Source: an uncultured Collinsella sp. (GTDB lineage Bacteria; Actinomycetota; Coriobacteriia; Coriobacteriales; Coriobacteriaceae). Taken from it: DNA of 41,742 nucleotides. The notes beneath the pieces are model-generated. The model had not been told where the DNA came from. It saw only the letters and a list, made by a program, of their open reading frames with translations, and searched no databases. Positions 15,326-22,870 of the stretch are shown here, in pieces; position 1 is the first letter of the stretch; every line of letters starts with the position of its first letter. The stretch covers positions 1-41,742 of the forward strand of contig CAAEEX010000118.1 of assembly GCA_900755005.1 (NCBI GenBank), written 5' to 3'. The translations under genes were made by a program, and so were the position numbers.

Positions 15326-16492
15326 ATGTTCGAGAAGAGTGTCGAGGAGCTCACCGAGCTCGGCGCCCAGATCACCACGGCCGAGATTGCTCAGCAGCCC
15401 GAGCTTTGGCGTGATACGCTCAACATCTATCGCGAGAACAAGGAGGCCATCGAGGCCTTCCTGGCCGAGGCTCGCGCTATGGGCGAGGGCCGTCTGTCCG
15501 TTGTCTTCACCGGTGCCGGTACGTCCGACTACGTTGGCGATACCTGCGCCCCGTACCTGCGTCACGCTGGCAACACTGATCTCTACGACTTTAAGCCCAT
15601 CGCCACGACCGACATCGTGAGCGCCCCGCGCGACTTCCTGCGCGCCGAGGATCCCACGCTCGTGGTTTCCTTTGCCCGCTCTGGCAACAGCCCCGAGAGC
15701 CTTGCGGCCGTTGCCGTTGCCAAGGAGCTCGTCCACAACGTCAAGTTCCTCAACATCACCTGCGCTCCCGAGGGCAAGCTCGCCGTCGAGTCTGCCGATG
15801 ATCCCAACGCGCTGACGCTGCTCATTCCGCGCGCCAACGACAAGGGCTTCGCCATGACCGGTTCTTATTCCTGCATGACCCTGCTCTCCACCCTTATTTT
15901 CGACACTGCCTCTGACGAGCAGAAGGCCGAGTGGGTCGAGACCATCGCCAAGATGGGCGAGGAGGTCATCTCCCGTGAGCCCGAGATCGCCGATTACCTG
16001 GCTGGCGACTTCAACCGCGTGACCTACTTGGGTTCTGGCTCCTTCGGTGGCCTTGCCCAGGAGAGCCAGCTCAAGATCCTCGAGCTCGCTCACGGTCTGG
16101 TCGCTACTTCCTACGACACCTCCATGGGCTATCGTCACGGACCTAAGTCCTTCGTCGACGATAAGACGCTCGTCTTCGTGTTCGTCAACAACGACGCCTA
16201 CACCCGTCAGTACGACATCGACATCCTCAACGAGATCGGTGGCGACGAGATCGCTCAGCACACCATCGCCGTTCAGCAGGAAGGTGCCACCGTCTATGAG
16301 GGTGAGTCCTTCACCTTTAAGGGTTACGAGGCACTTCCCGAGGGCTACCTTGCTCTGCCGTTCGTGATGTTTGCCCAGGCTATCAGCCTGCTCAACTCCG
16401 TGCGCGTGGGCAACACGCCCGATACGCCGAGCCCCACCGGCACGGTCAACCGCGTGGTTAAGGGCGTGACGATTCACCCCTTCACCGCTTAA
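15326..16492 (+). CDS. agaS: SIS-domain sugar isomerase/deaminase (AgaS type)
   Basis: 388 residues. Two SIS domains are visible: the first carries FTGAGTSDYVGD and FARSGNSPESLAAV, the second GSGSFGGLAQESQLKILEL and the conserved GYRHGPKSF. AgaS acts on galactosamine-6-phosphate, releasing ammonia and giving tagatose-6-phosphate, which feeds LacC. The 388-residue length and the GYRHGPKSF motif match AgaS rather than GlmS, which has an extra glutaminase domain. GAGAGAGG lies before the ATG. The strong terminator after it means nagA may have some independent expression. Confidence 0.9.
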   Translation: MFEKSVEELTELGAQITTAEIAQQPELWRDTLNIYRENKEAIEAFLAEARAMGEGRLSVVFTGAGTSDYVGDTCAPYLRHAGNTDLYDFKPIATTDIVSAPRDFLRAEDPTLVVSFARSGNSPESLAAVAVAKELVHNVKFLNITCAPEGKLAVESADDPNALTLLIPRANDKGFAMTGSYSCMTLLSTLIFDTASDEQKAEWVETIAKMGEEVISREPEIADYLAGDFNRVTYLGSGSFGGLAQESQLKILELAHGLVATSYDTSMGYRHGPKSFVDDKTLVFVFVNNDAYTRQYDIDILNEIGGDEIAQHTIAVQQEGATVYEGESFTFKGYEALPEGYLALPFVMFAQAISLLNSVRVGNTPDTPSPTGTVNRVVKGVTIHPFTA

Positions 16493-16510
16493 TCGCGTCC
16501 CCCTGTAAGG

Positions 16511-16552
16511 GCGCCCGTCCGCTCATAACGGCGGGCGGGCGCTTTTTGTTTT
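16511..16552 (+). terminator. Terminator after agaS
   Basis: GCGCCCGTCCGC (16511-16522) pairs with GCGGGCGGGCGC (16531-16542) with one G-U pair, followed by TTTTTGTTTTT. Confidence 0.88.
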
Positions 16553-16611
16553 TACATGGACCGGGTATAAGTATCACCACGGTCAACTGCTTCAAGAAGC
16601 AAGGAGTGCAT

Positions 16612-17781
16612 ATGAGCACATACGCAATTAAGGCTGACAAGTTCTTCTTGCCGGCAGGCCCGCAACTGGGCGGCTATCTTATGGTCGAGGACGGCGTCTT
16701 TGGCGCCTGGCAGGCCGACGAGCCCTCTTGCGAGATTAAGGACTACACGGGATCGTGGATCGCACCGGGTATGGTCGATACTCACATCCATGGCTTCTAT
16801 AACCACTCAACTACCGATAACGATCCCGAGGGCATCGATATCAGCTCAACCGAGCTCGCCCGTCGCGGTACCACCAGCTGGCTGCCCACGACGTTCACCG
16901 ATGGCGTCGAGCAGATCAAGGACGCCTGCGCCGCTATCGCCAAGGCGGACGAGGGCCGCGGCCCCGACTTCTGCGGTGCTCGCATTCAGGGCATCTACCT
17001 GGAGGGCCCCTTCTTTACCATGAAGCACGTGGGCGCGCAGAACCCCGCTTATCTTATCGATCCCTCCGAGGAGGTCTTCGATCAGTGGCAGGAGGCTGCG
17101 GGTGGTCGCATCGTTAAGAGCGCCATGGCGGCCGAGCGCGACGGTGCCGCTGCTTATGCAGCTGCTCTGAACGCCAAGGGTGTGGTGACCAGCATCGGTC
17201 ACTCCGACGCCACCTACGATGAGTGCATCGCCGCCATCAACGCCGGTGCCAGCTGCTTTACGCATACCTATAACGGCCAGCGCGGGCTGCATCACCGCGA
17301 GCCCGGTGTCGTGGGTGCAGCCATGTCCACGCCCGAGTCCTACGCCGAGATCATCTGTGACGGCAAGCACGTAAACCCTGCCGCCATCAAGGCACTGCTG
17401 CAGGCAAAGGGCTGGCAGCACACGGTGCTCATCACCGACTGCCTGGGTTGCGGCGGCATGCCCGAGGGCAGCTACACCAGTGGTGGCATGGACGTCATCA
17501 TGAAGGACAACCTGTGCTGGCTCGCTGACGGCAAGAGCATTGCCGGCTCGGTGCTCACGCTTGCCCAGGGCGTCAAGAACATCGTCGACTGGGGCATCGC
17601 CAGCGCCGATATCGCCATTCGCATGGCAACCGAGGTGCCGGCACGCTCCGCGCACATCGAGGATAAGTGCGGCAGCATCATGCCGGGTCGCGACGCCGAC
17701 TTTGTCGTGTTCGACCATGAGCTCACCCTCGTCGAGACGTATGTTGGCGGCCAGAGCGTCGGCAACGCCTTTACCGAGTAA
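16612..17781 (+). CDS. nagA: N-acetylglucosamine/galactosamine-6-phosphate deacetylase
   Basis: 389 residues of the amidohydrolase superfamily. Metal and catalytic positions are visible: DTHIHG with His58 and His60, YLEGPF with Glu131, IGHSDA with His197, FTHTYN with His218, and catalytic ITDCLG with Asp276. It removes acetate from the N-acetylhexosamine-6-phosphate. Next to agaS its substrate is probably GalNAc-6-phosphate (AgaA role). AAGGAG 5 bases before ATG 16612 sets the start. Its last 43 codons have a diverged second copy at 20508-20639. Confidence 0.93.
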   Translation: MSTYAIKADKFFLPAGPQLGGYLMVEDGVFGAWQADEPSCEIKDYTGSWIAPGMVDTHIHGFYNHSTTDNDPEGIDISSTELARRGTTSWLPTTFTDGVEQIKDACAAIAKADEGRGPDFCGARIQGIYLEGPFFTMKHVGAQNPAYLIDPSEEVFDQWQEAAGGRIVKSAMAAERDGAAAYAAALNAKGVVTSIGHSDATYDECIAAINAGASCFTHTYNGQRGLHHREPGVVGAAMSTPESYAEIICDGKHVNPAAIKALLQAKGWQHTVLITDCLGCGGMPEGSYTSGGMDVIMKDNLCWLADGKSIAGSVLTLAQGVKNIVDWGIASADIAIRMATEVPARSAHIEDKCGSIMPGRDADFVVFDHELTLVETYVGGQSVGNAFTE

Positions 17782-17785
17782 CGAT

Positions 17786-17825
17786 AGAAAAAGACGGCGG
17801 GCCCGAATCTGCTCGGACCCGCCGT
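17786..17825 (-). terminator. Terminator of the flavodoxin gene (may also stop nagA)
   Basis: On the minus strand ACGGCGGGTCCGA pairs with TCGGGCCCGCCGT, followed by CTTTTTC. It lies between the convergent nagA and flavodoxin genes. Confidence 0.8.
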
Positions 17826-17856
17826 ATGGGTTAAATGCTCAAAAGCACCTTAACAG

Positions 17857-18441
17857 TTACAGCTTGTTAGCGATCTTCTTTGCCGTGCGCTTGACGCCGG
17901 CCACAAGACCCCCCGCGGGATGCTCCTTTTCGTATACTAGACGCTTCTCGCGCTTGGCATACTCTTCGACGATGATATCGCCGTACTCATCTTCGATTTT
18001 GTCGAAGAAATCGACAGCTCCCTTAATCTCTTCGGCAGTTGGGTGCCCCTTCTGGACACCGCCGGTGAGTTTGAACGGCCCCCACGTATCAAAGCCGGGA
18101 CAGCCGTAGACGCCCATAAAGATGGCCTGCCTCATGCGGCAGATGCCATCGATATCCTTGCCGTACCACTTGTTTTTGCCACCGTAGGTCATAAGGCCAA
18201 ACACCTTGTCCTGCGGCTGCAGCACGTTCGTGAGCACGCGCGCCATATCTTTGTCGATCTCGGAGTAATAGATGCCCGTGGCGACACCGATCAGATGGTA
18301 TTCGTGCAGGTCGGGGTACTCGTTTTTACCGAGTGACTTCACGTCGAGGGTATCGATTTCGGGGTGTGCCTCAACGATGGCGTCCACGAGCTTTTTCGTA
18401 TTGCCGTGGTGGCGTGAGGCATAAAGGATGATGGTTCGCAT
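17857..18441 (-). CDS. Flavodoxin-domain protein
   Basis: 194 residues. The N-terminus MRTIILYASRHHGNTKKLVD is the flavodoxin FMN-phosphate loop (S/T-rich, here SRHHGNT). The later GVATGIYYSEIDKDMARVL and LMTYGGKNKWYGKD stretches match the ring-binding loops. The last 20 residues are basic (GVKRTAKKIANKL) and may touch the membrane or nucleic acid. It is a lone minus-strand gene inserted between nagA and lacX and is not obviously part of sugar use; it probably works as an electron carrier. The frame stays open far upstream of 18441, but that extension overlaps lacX and is not real. Confidence 0.88.
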   Translation of the reverse strand: MRTIILYASRHHGNTKKLVDAIVEAHPEIDTLDVKSLGKNEYPDLHEYHLIGVATGIYYSEIDKDMARVLTNVLQPQDKVFGLMTYGGKNKWYGKDIDGICRMRQAIFMGVYGCPGFDTWGPFKLTGGVQKGHPTAEEIKGAVDFFDKIEDEYGDIIVEEYAKREKRLVYEKEHPAGGLVAGVKRTAKKIANKL

Positions 18442-18597
18442 AAGAAGGCCTTTCAGCTGTAATTGCATCAATGTCTGTATGGTACCCCGTTGCATGCCTG
18501 GGAAACCGGACGCATCGATGAACGTGCGGGTTTGTCCTTTGGTCAGGGCCGAGACGGGTTCTTGCGAGCAAAAAGCAGTTGTTCGAAAGGATGGACA

Positions 18598-19479
18598 ATG
18601 GAATACGCTCTCTCCAACGATTCGATTTCTATCAAGGTCTCCACGGCCGGCGGCTCGTTTACCTCGATTGAGGCTGGAGGTCGCGAGTACTTGTGGCAGG
18701 GCGATCCCGCCGTGTGGTCCGGCCAGGCACCGATTTGCTTCCCGATTTGCGGAGGTTTGCGCGATAACAGCGCCATGACGTTTGCCGGACATCATGTGAA
18801 GCTCGCCCGCCACGGCTTTGCGCGCAAGCAGGAGTGGAAGCTGTTGAGCCAAAGCACAAACGAGCTGGCTATGTGCCTGGCATCCGAGGATAACGCCGCG
18901 CTGCTGAGCGATTATCCGTATCCGTTTAAACTTGTCGCCCGCTATACGCTCGAGGACGCCGCCGTGCGTGTCTCCTATGAGGTTACCAACGAGGGCACCG
19001 AGGACATGCCGTTCTTTATCGGTGGACACCCTGGCTTTAGGTGTCCGCTCGACGAGGGTGAGTCCTATACGGACTACGAGTTGCGTTTTGAGAAAGACGA
19101 GGCTGCGGAGCTCTGCACCGCCGTTCCCTCGACTGGATTGATTGACGTGGCAAACCGCTCCAAGAACCCCATGGTGGGAAAGACGCTGCCCCTGTCGCAC
19201 GAGCTCTTCGATTTTGCGGAGACCATCTTTGACGTGCTCGAGAGCCGCCAGGTCACGCTTTCTAAGAAGGGGGAGGACAAGGGCGTTCGCCTGAGCTTCG
19301 AGGGCTTCCCGTATCTCATTGTGTGGGGTAAGCCCGAGGGCGATTTTGTGGCAGTTGAACCCTGGGGCGGCCTCTCGACCTGCTCCGATGAGGACGACGT
19401 ACTTGAGCATAAGCGCGGCTGCCTTGTCGCCAAGCCCAAGGAGACCGTCGTTCGCTCGTTCACGATTGAGATTCTGTAA
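18598..19479 (+). CDS. lacX: Aldose 1-epimerase-like protein, copy 1
   Basis: 293 residues of the galactose mutarotase-like superfamily, LacX branch. Seen: WSGQAPICFPICGGLRD near the start, the conserved histidine in FIGGHPGF and the acidic FVAVEPWGG near the end, at positions used for catalysis in the family. It probably interconverts anomers of a hexose or hexose-6-phosphate. LacX accompanies lac-PTS operons in lactococci. ATG 18598 has GAAAGGA 6 bases upstream. It is paired with lacC 59 bp downstream; a close paralogue is at 37955, with the same order. Confidence 0.88.
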   Translation: MEYALSNDSISIKVSTAGGSFTSIEAGGREYLWQGDPAVWSGQAPICFPICGGLRDNSAMTFAGHHVKLARHGFARKQEWKLLSQSTNELAMCLASEDNAALLSDYPYPFKLVARYTLEDAAVRVSYEVTNEGTEDMPFFIGGHPGFRCPLDEGESYTDYELRFEKDEAAELCTAVPSTGLIDVANRSKNPMVGKTLPLSHELFDFAETIFDVLESRQVTLSKKGEDKGVRLSFEGFPYLIVWGKPEGDFVAVEPWGGLSTCSDEDDVLEHKRGCLVAKPKETVVRSFTIEIL

Positions 19480-19538
19480 TTCCGTTTTGTCGACTCGTAT
19501 CGCGAGGCACAAGGAGCCTGCGAGATAAGGAGCTAAAA

Positions 19539-20474
19539 ATGATCCTCACCGTTACGATGAACCCGTCTGTCGATACGCGCTATCAGCTCGATGAGCTCAT
19601 TATCGACGACGTCAACCGCGTGACGCCCGAAAAGACCGCCGGCGGCAAGGGCCTCAACGTGGCCCGCGTTCTGGGTCAGCTGGGCGACGACGTTGTGGCA
19701 ACCGGTCTACTCGGCGGCCACATGGGCGCTTACATGGCCGAGCTCATGGACGCCAACGGTATTAACAACGACTTTGTGCCCATCAAGGGCGAGACTCGAA
19801 TTTGCCTCAACATTCTCCACGCCGGCAACCAGACCGAGCTGCTCGAGAGCGGCCCGACAATTGCCCCCGAGGAGCTCGATGCCTTTACCGCCAAGTTCAC
19901 CGAGCTTGCGGGCAAGGCCGACGTCGTCACTATCTCGGGCTCGCTGCCCCGCGGTGTCGAGGCGGACTACTATGCCAAGATTACGGGCATTGCCGAGAAC
20001 GCTGGTGCCAAGGTGCTGCTCGATACCTCGGGCGCCTCGCTCGAGGCTGCGCTTAAGTCCGAGGTCAAGCCCGAGCTGGTCAAGCCTAACCTGACCGAGA
20101 TCAACGGCCTTCTGGGCACGAGCTTTACCACCGACGATGTGGACGAGCTTCGCGCGGCACTTGCCTCTGACGCCCGCTTCTCCGATATTCCCTGGGTCGT
20201 CGTGTCCATGGGCGCCGCCGGCTCTGTGGGCTTCCACAACGGTCGTGCGTTCCGCGCCAAGACGCCCGATATCCCGGCTGTTAACGCCACGGGCTCTGGT
20301 GACTCCACTATCGCAGGCTTCGCACATGCCATCGCTGCCGGCGCAGACGACGAGACGGTGCTGCGTACCGCCAACACTTGCGGCAAGCTCAACGCCATGG
20401 ATCCTATGACCGGCCATCTGGTCATGGACCGTTGGGACGAGGTCTACAACGGCGTTGTCGTGACCGAGCTGTAA
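19539..20474 (+). CDS. lacC: Tagatose-6-phosphate kinase (PfkB family), copy 1
   Basis: 311 residues. PfkB signatures are AGGKGLNVARVL (35-45) and NATGSGDSTIAGF (249-261), with catalytic Asp255. It phosphorylates tagatose-6-phosphate to the 1,6-bisphosphate in the LacC subfamily; 1-phosphofructokinase is the closest alternative. It receives product from AgaS in this block. The sequence is nearly the same as the copy at 38893 (same length, most residues shared). GATAAGGAG precedes the ATG. A nagA fragment follows the stop. Confidence 0.9.
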   Translation: MILTVTMNPSVDTRYQLDELIIDDVNRVTPEKTAGGKGLNVARVLGQLGDDVVATGLLGGHMGAYMAELMDANGINNDFVPIKGETRICLNILHAGNQTELLESGPTIAPEELDAFTAKFTELAGKADVVTISGSLPRGVEADYYAKITGIAENAGAKVLLDTSGASLEAALKSEVKPELVKPNLTEINGLLGTSFTTDDVDELRAALASDARFSDIPWVVVSMGAAGSVGFHNGRAFRAKTPDIPAVNATGSGDSTIAGFAHAIAAGADDETVLRTANTCGKLNAMDPMTGHLVMDRWDEVYNGVVVTEL

Positions 20475-20507
20475 GGGCTTGGGCGTCGGTCCCGGCATCG
20501 ATTGCTA

Positions 20508-20639
20508 GCTCATGTCGACGACAAGTGCGATAGCATTATGCTGGGGCGCGACGCCGACGTTGTCGTGTTCAATCCCGACCTTACCCTGGTCGAGGCGTAT
20601 GTGGGTGGCAACAGCGTCGGTAACGCGTTTGCCGAGTAG
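20508..20639 (+). pseudogene. Remnant of a second nagA (C-terminal 43 codons only)
   Basis: In one frame from 20508 to the TAG at 20637-20639 the translation runs DDKCDSIMLGRDADVVVF then LTLVEAYVGGNSVGNAF. It matches the last 43 residues of NagA (16612 gene: EDKCGSIMPGRDADFVVF and LTLVETYVGGQSVGNAF) with about three quarters identity and the same stop position. No start or upstream nagA sequence is present. It is a decayed or recombined copy, joined directly to the end of lacC copy 1. Confidence 0.85.
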
Positions 20640-20671
20640 CCGCCAAAGAAGCGATCCGAGAGGGGATTTAG

Positions 20672-21145
20672 ATGATTTACGGTGCATTGGGCGATATCGA
20701 GGAGTACCGCGGAATGCTCAAGGGCCTCGACGTGCTGATCGACTGGCTCGAGGAGAACGACCCGGCGGAGCTCGAGGTCGGCAGCCATCCGATTCTGGGC
20801 GACAAGGTCTTTGCGAACGTCATGGCTCCCACGACTCGTCCCGAGGCCGAGGCTCACTACGAGACGCATCAGCGCTATCACGACCTGCAGATCGACATTG
20901 AGGGTCGCGAGGCCTTTAAGGTTGCCACGGGCAGTCTGACGCTGGTTCAGGAGTTTGACGAGAAGGACGACTACGATCTGGTCGATTCCGACGCTTCGAT
21001 CGCCGGCGATCTTGCTGACGACAAGTTTGCACTGTTCGTTGCCGGCGAGCCTCACATGCCCACGCTCGAGTTCCCGGGCGATGGCGCGCAGCCGGTCAAG
21101 AAGATCTGCTTTAAGCTGCTTGCCGACGCTTACTGGGAGGAGTAG
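20672..21145 (+). CDS. YhcH/YjgK/YiaL family protein (DUF386, anomerase type)
   Basis: 157 residues, the usual length. Family pattern seen: the MIYGALGDIEEYR start, HYETHQRYHDLQIDIEGRE with metal-binding His/Glu, and FALFVAGEPHMPTLEF near the end. Relatives such as EbgC and NanQ help open or interconvert sugar anomers. Beside nagA and lacC it would act on an amino sugar or galactoside. AGAGGGG lies before ATG 20672. It is probably the last gene of the lacX-lacC unit. Confidence 0.9.
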   Translation: MIYGALGDIEEYRGMLKGLDVLIDWLEENDPAELEVGSHPILGDKVFANVMAPTTRPEAEAHYETHQRYHDLQIDIEGREAFKVATGSLTLVQEFDEKDDYDLVDSDASIAGDLADDKFALFVAGEPHMPTLEFPGDGAQPVKKICFKLLADAYWEE

Positions 21146-21207
21146 CGAGCTGCCCGGCTGAGCTGTTCGTCTGATGGCGTGATTTCCCTAAGGGAATCAC
21201 GCCACGA

Positions 21208-21263
21208 CCCCGCCAAGCGTGTTTTCCCTAGGGGAATCACGTTTGGCGGGGTTTTCTGTTTTT
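21208..21263 (+). terminator. Terminator with long stem
   Basis: CCCCGCCAA (21208 onward) pairs with TTGGCGGGG ending at 21251, with an inner CGTG/CACG continuation, followed by TTTTCTGTTTTT. A second hairpin (GGCGTGATT with AATCACGCC) lies just before, at about 21176-21203. Confidence 0.85.
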
Positions 21264-21278
21264 GAATAGGGAAGCTGT

Positions 21279-21850
21279 TTATTTGCGAAGAACATCGGCT
21301 AGCCGCAGGATTGAAGTCATCGACCGATAAGTGAGTTCCACCTTTTCGCCCGCAAGCAGTCGTTTCGATTGAATCTCATCCAGCCCCACAAGCCGAGAGA
21401 ACAACGAACTGCTCATCGTGCCCTCGTCAATTGATTCCCTTATGGTCTTCAAAACGTCCGTATCATGAAGCGATGCCGAGCTGTAGGGGGCAACACGAGC
21501 GGAACTCTCAATTAACGACGAGACAAAAGGATGGAGATGCTTTGGACATAGTCCATCAAACATCACATCCCCATTGTCGTTCGAGCCGACCAGGCGCCAA
21601 GTATAATGATCGACCCAGTCATCTCCGTCATATATGGCGTCCATGAGCAACTTCCCGTCTAGAGAGAGAAATCTATTTGGACATCGGGGCGCAAGACCGC
21701 AATCCATATCGGGCCTGCAGCAGCTCCAACCCAACGCACCACATAGGTTCCCTTTCGTACATGTGTATCAATCTGCCCCGAAATGCCGGTGAATGCAATT
21801 CCAGACCCGATTGTCGGATAGCAATCGACGTATTTTTGTTTTCCGCTCAC
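21279..21850 (-). pseudogene. Frameshifted hypothetical gene of lower GC
   Basis: Two minus-strand frames join into one protein if two bases are removed. The first part (start GTG 21850, beginning MSGKQKYVDCYPTIG) reads ...RPDVQIDFSL and stops. The second continues from the same point as SLDGKLLMDAIYDGDDW to the stop at 21279. The break is at a TCTCTCTC run (21661-21668 on plus); with three TC units instead of four the frame reads IDFSLDGKLLM without interruption. About 189 residues would result. The C-terminal 45 residues resemble a helix-turn-helix. Base composition is less GC-rich than its neighbours, suggesting transfer. Function unknown. Confidence 0.7.
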
Positions 21851-22038
21851 AACCTTGTATAGATATATCGTTCCAGCAAAAGAGAAGGTATCATGGCTAT
21901 TTTAAATCTATATGGCCAATTCGAGCCCTCACCATGGCAATTGTTGCAGCTGGGTTTCTTTTCATTAAAATTTCACTTTGGTAAATCCCCGCCCCCTAAG
22001 CATTAAATCCGAAGTCCACCGAGTGGGCGAATCGGCAA
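21851..22038. other. Low-GC intergenic stretch
   Basis: No gene, tRNA or clear repeat is seen here. The base composition is AT-richer than the rest of the window. It joins the frameshifted gene to the tRNA-Thr terminator. Confidence 0.4.
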
Positions 22039-22062
22039 CAAAAAAGCCGCCCGAAGGCGGCT
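22039..22062 (-). terminator. Terminator of tRNA-Thr
   Basis: On the minus strand AGCCGCC-TTCG-GGCGGCT is followed by a run of T (plus-strand A-run 22040-22045). Confidence 0.9.
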
Positions 22063-22073
22063 ATCTTGTGCAA

Positions 22074-22149
22074 TGGAGCCAGCGACCGGGCTCGAACCGG
22101 TGACCCCCGCTTTACGAGAGCGGTGCTCTACCAACTGAGCTACGCTGGC
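22074..22149 (-). tRNA. tRNA-Thr (anticodon CGT)
   Basis: Read on the minus strand: acceptor arm GCCAGCG/CGCTGGC, D-loop with AGTTGGTAGA, anticodon loop CTCGTAA giving anticodon CGT (22114-22116), T-loop GGTTCGAGCC, discriminator T and an encoded CCA (22074-22076). The anticodon reads ACG threonine codons. The 3' end faces the lower-GC region at 21.3-22.0 kb. Confidence 0.96.
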
Positions 22150-22306
22150 GGCCATGTGGTGACGCAACTGAGGCGTCAACGGCTGTCTATGATACGGGAC
22201 ATCGCAAATCCGCGCAAGTGTTCTGACGGCTTTTCTCACTTTAAATGCACTAATATTGGAGACGCGATGTCTTGCTCTTACGGGTCTCAAAAAGAATGGG
22301 GCAGCG

Positions 22307-22786
22307 ATGGCACAACCCAGGATCCTTCTTACACGTATCGATGACCGGTTTATTTACGGACAAGACGTTGAGCTGTGGAACGAGGCTATGGGTTCCAACC
22401 TCGTCCTAATCGTCAACGACGAGATTGCGGCGGATTCGCGCAAGTGGGCGCCTATGAGGGTCGCGGCGCCCGAGGGCGTGTGGACACGGTTTTTCTCGGT
22501 GCAAAGGACCATCGACATCATCCATACCGCAACGCCGCGTCAATGGATTCTGATCATGGTGGCCTCACCCGCCGATGCGCTCGCGCTGGTTAAGGGCGGC
22601 GTGCCAATAACCAAGATCTGCATCGGCCATATGCAAGCGGGGGAGGGCAAGCACCCCATAACGCCCGCGGTTGCCGTGAGCGATGCAGACGTCGCCACCT
22701 TCAAAGAGCTGCAAGAACTCGGCATAGAACTAGAGATCCGCTACCTCCCCAGCTCCAACCCCGACCCCATCCAACTAGTCATTTAA
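22307..22786 (+). CDS. Orphan PTS EIIB-like protein lacking the phosphorylation histidine
   Basis: 159 residues, clearly homologous along the full length to the IIB at 11852 (ILLTRID, VGS-N-like GSNLVLIVNDE, KGGVPITKICIGHMQ, FKELQELGIELEIR). The active-site histidine is replaced: RIDDRFIYGQD has Tyr17 where the active protein has RIDNRLVHGQV with His17. It therefore cannot carry phosphate in the normal way. No IIA, IIC or IID gene adjoins it. It could be a regulator that binds PTS partners, or a gene in decay. Start ATG 22307 has only a weak GGGGCAGCG upstream. The last codons and stop lie inside a 27-bp repeat. Confidence 0.85.
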   Translation: MAQPRILLTRIDDRFIYGQDVELWNEAMGSNLVLIVNDEIAADSRKWAPMRVAAPEGVWTRFFSVQRTIDIIHTATPRQWILIMVASPADALALVKGGVPITKICIGHMQAGEGKHPITPAVAVSDADVATFKELQELGIELEIRYLPSSNPDPIQLVI

Positions 22787-22803
22787 GAACGTCCCCAATG
22801 ACT
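22777..22803 (-). repeat. 27-bp intergenic repeat, copy 1
   Basis: Minus-strand start AGTCATTGGGGACGTTCTT, ending AATGACT, so the two ends form a 7-bp inverted repeat. Two more copies lie at 39923-39949 and 39950-39976. This copy contains the stop codon of the orphan EIIB gene. Confidence 0.75.
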
Positions 22804-22809
22804 AGGTAG

Positions 22810-22844
22810 CAAAGCGCCCGTCGGCGGTGGTACCGGCGGGCGCT
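22810..22844 (-). terminator. Probable terminator of galM
   Basis: On the minus strand AGCGCCCGCCGG pairs with CCGACGGGCGCT, followed by a short TTTGC. Its sequence is like the galT terminator at 39983, and both lie next to copies of the 27-bp repeat. Confidence 0.6.
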
Positions 22845-22870
22845 GCTGTGCGATATGTCGCGTTGTGGGC

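Noticed and set aside
17857..19512. 551-residue protein from the long minus-strand frame
   Set aside because: Only the last 194 residues are flavodoxin with a proper MRTIILYAS start. The rest is antisense to lacX.
22074..22149. tRNA-Thr as attachment site of an integrated element
   Set aside because: The neighbouring region is lower in GC, but no integrase and no repeat of the tRNA 3' end were found.
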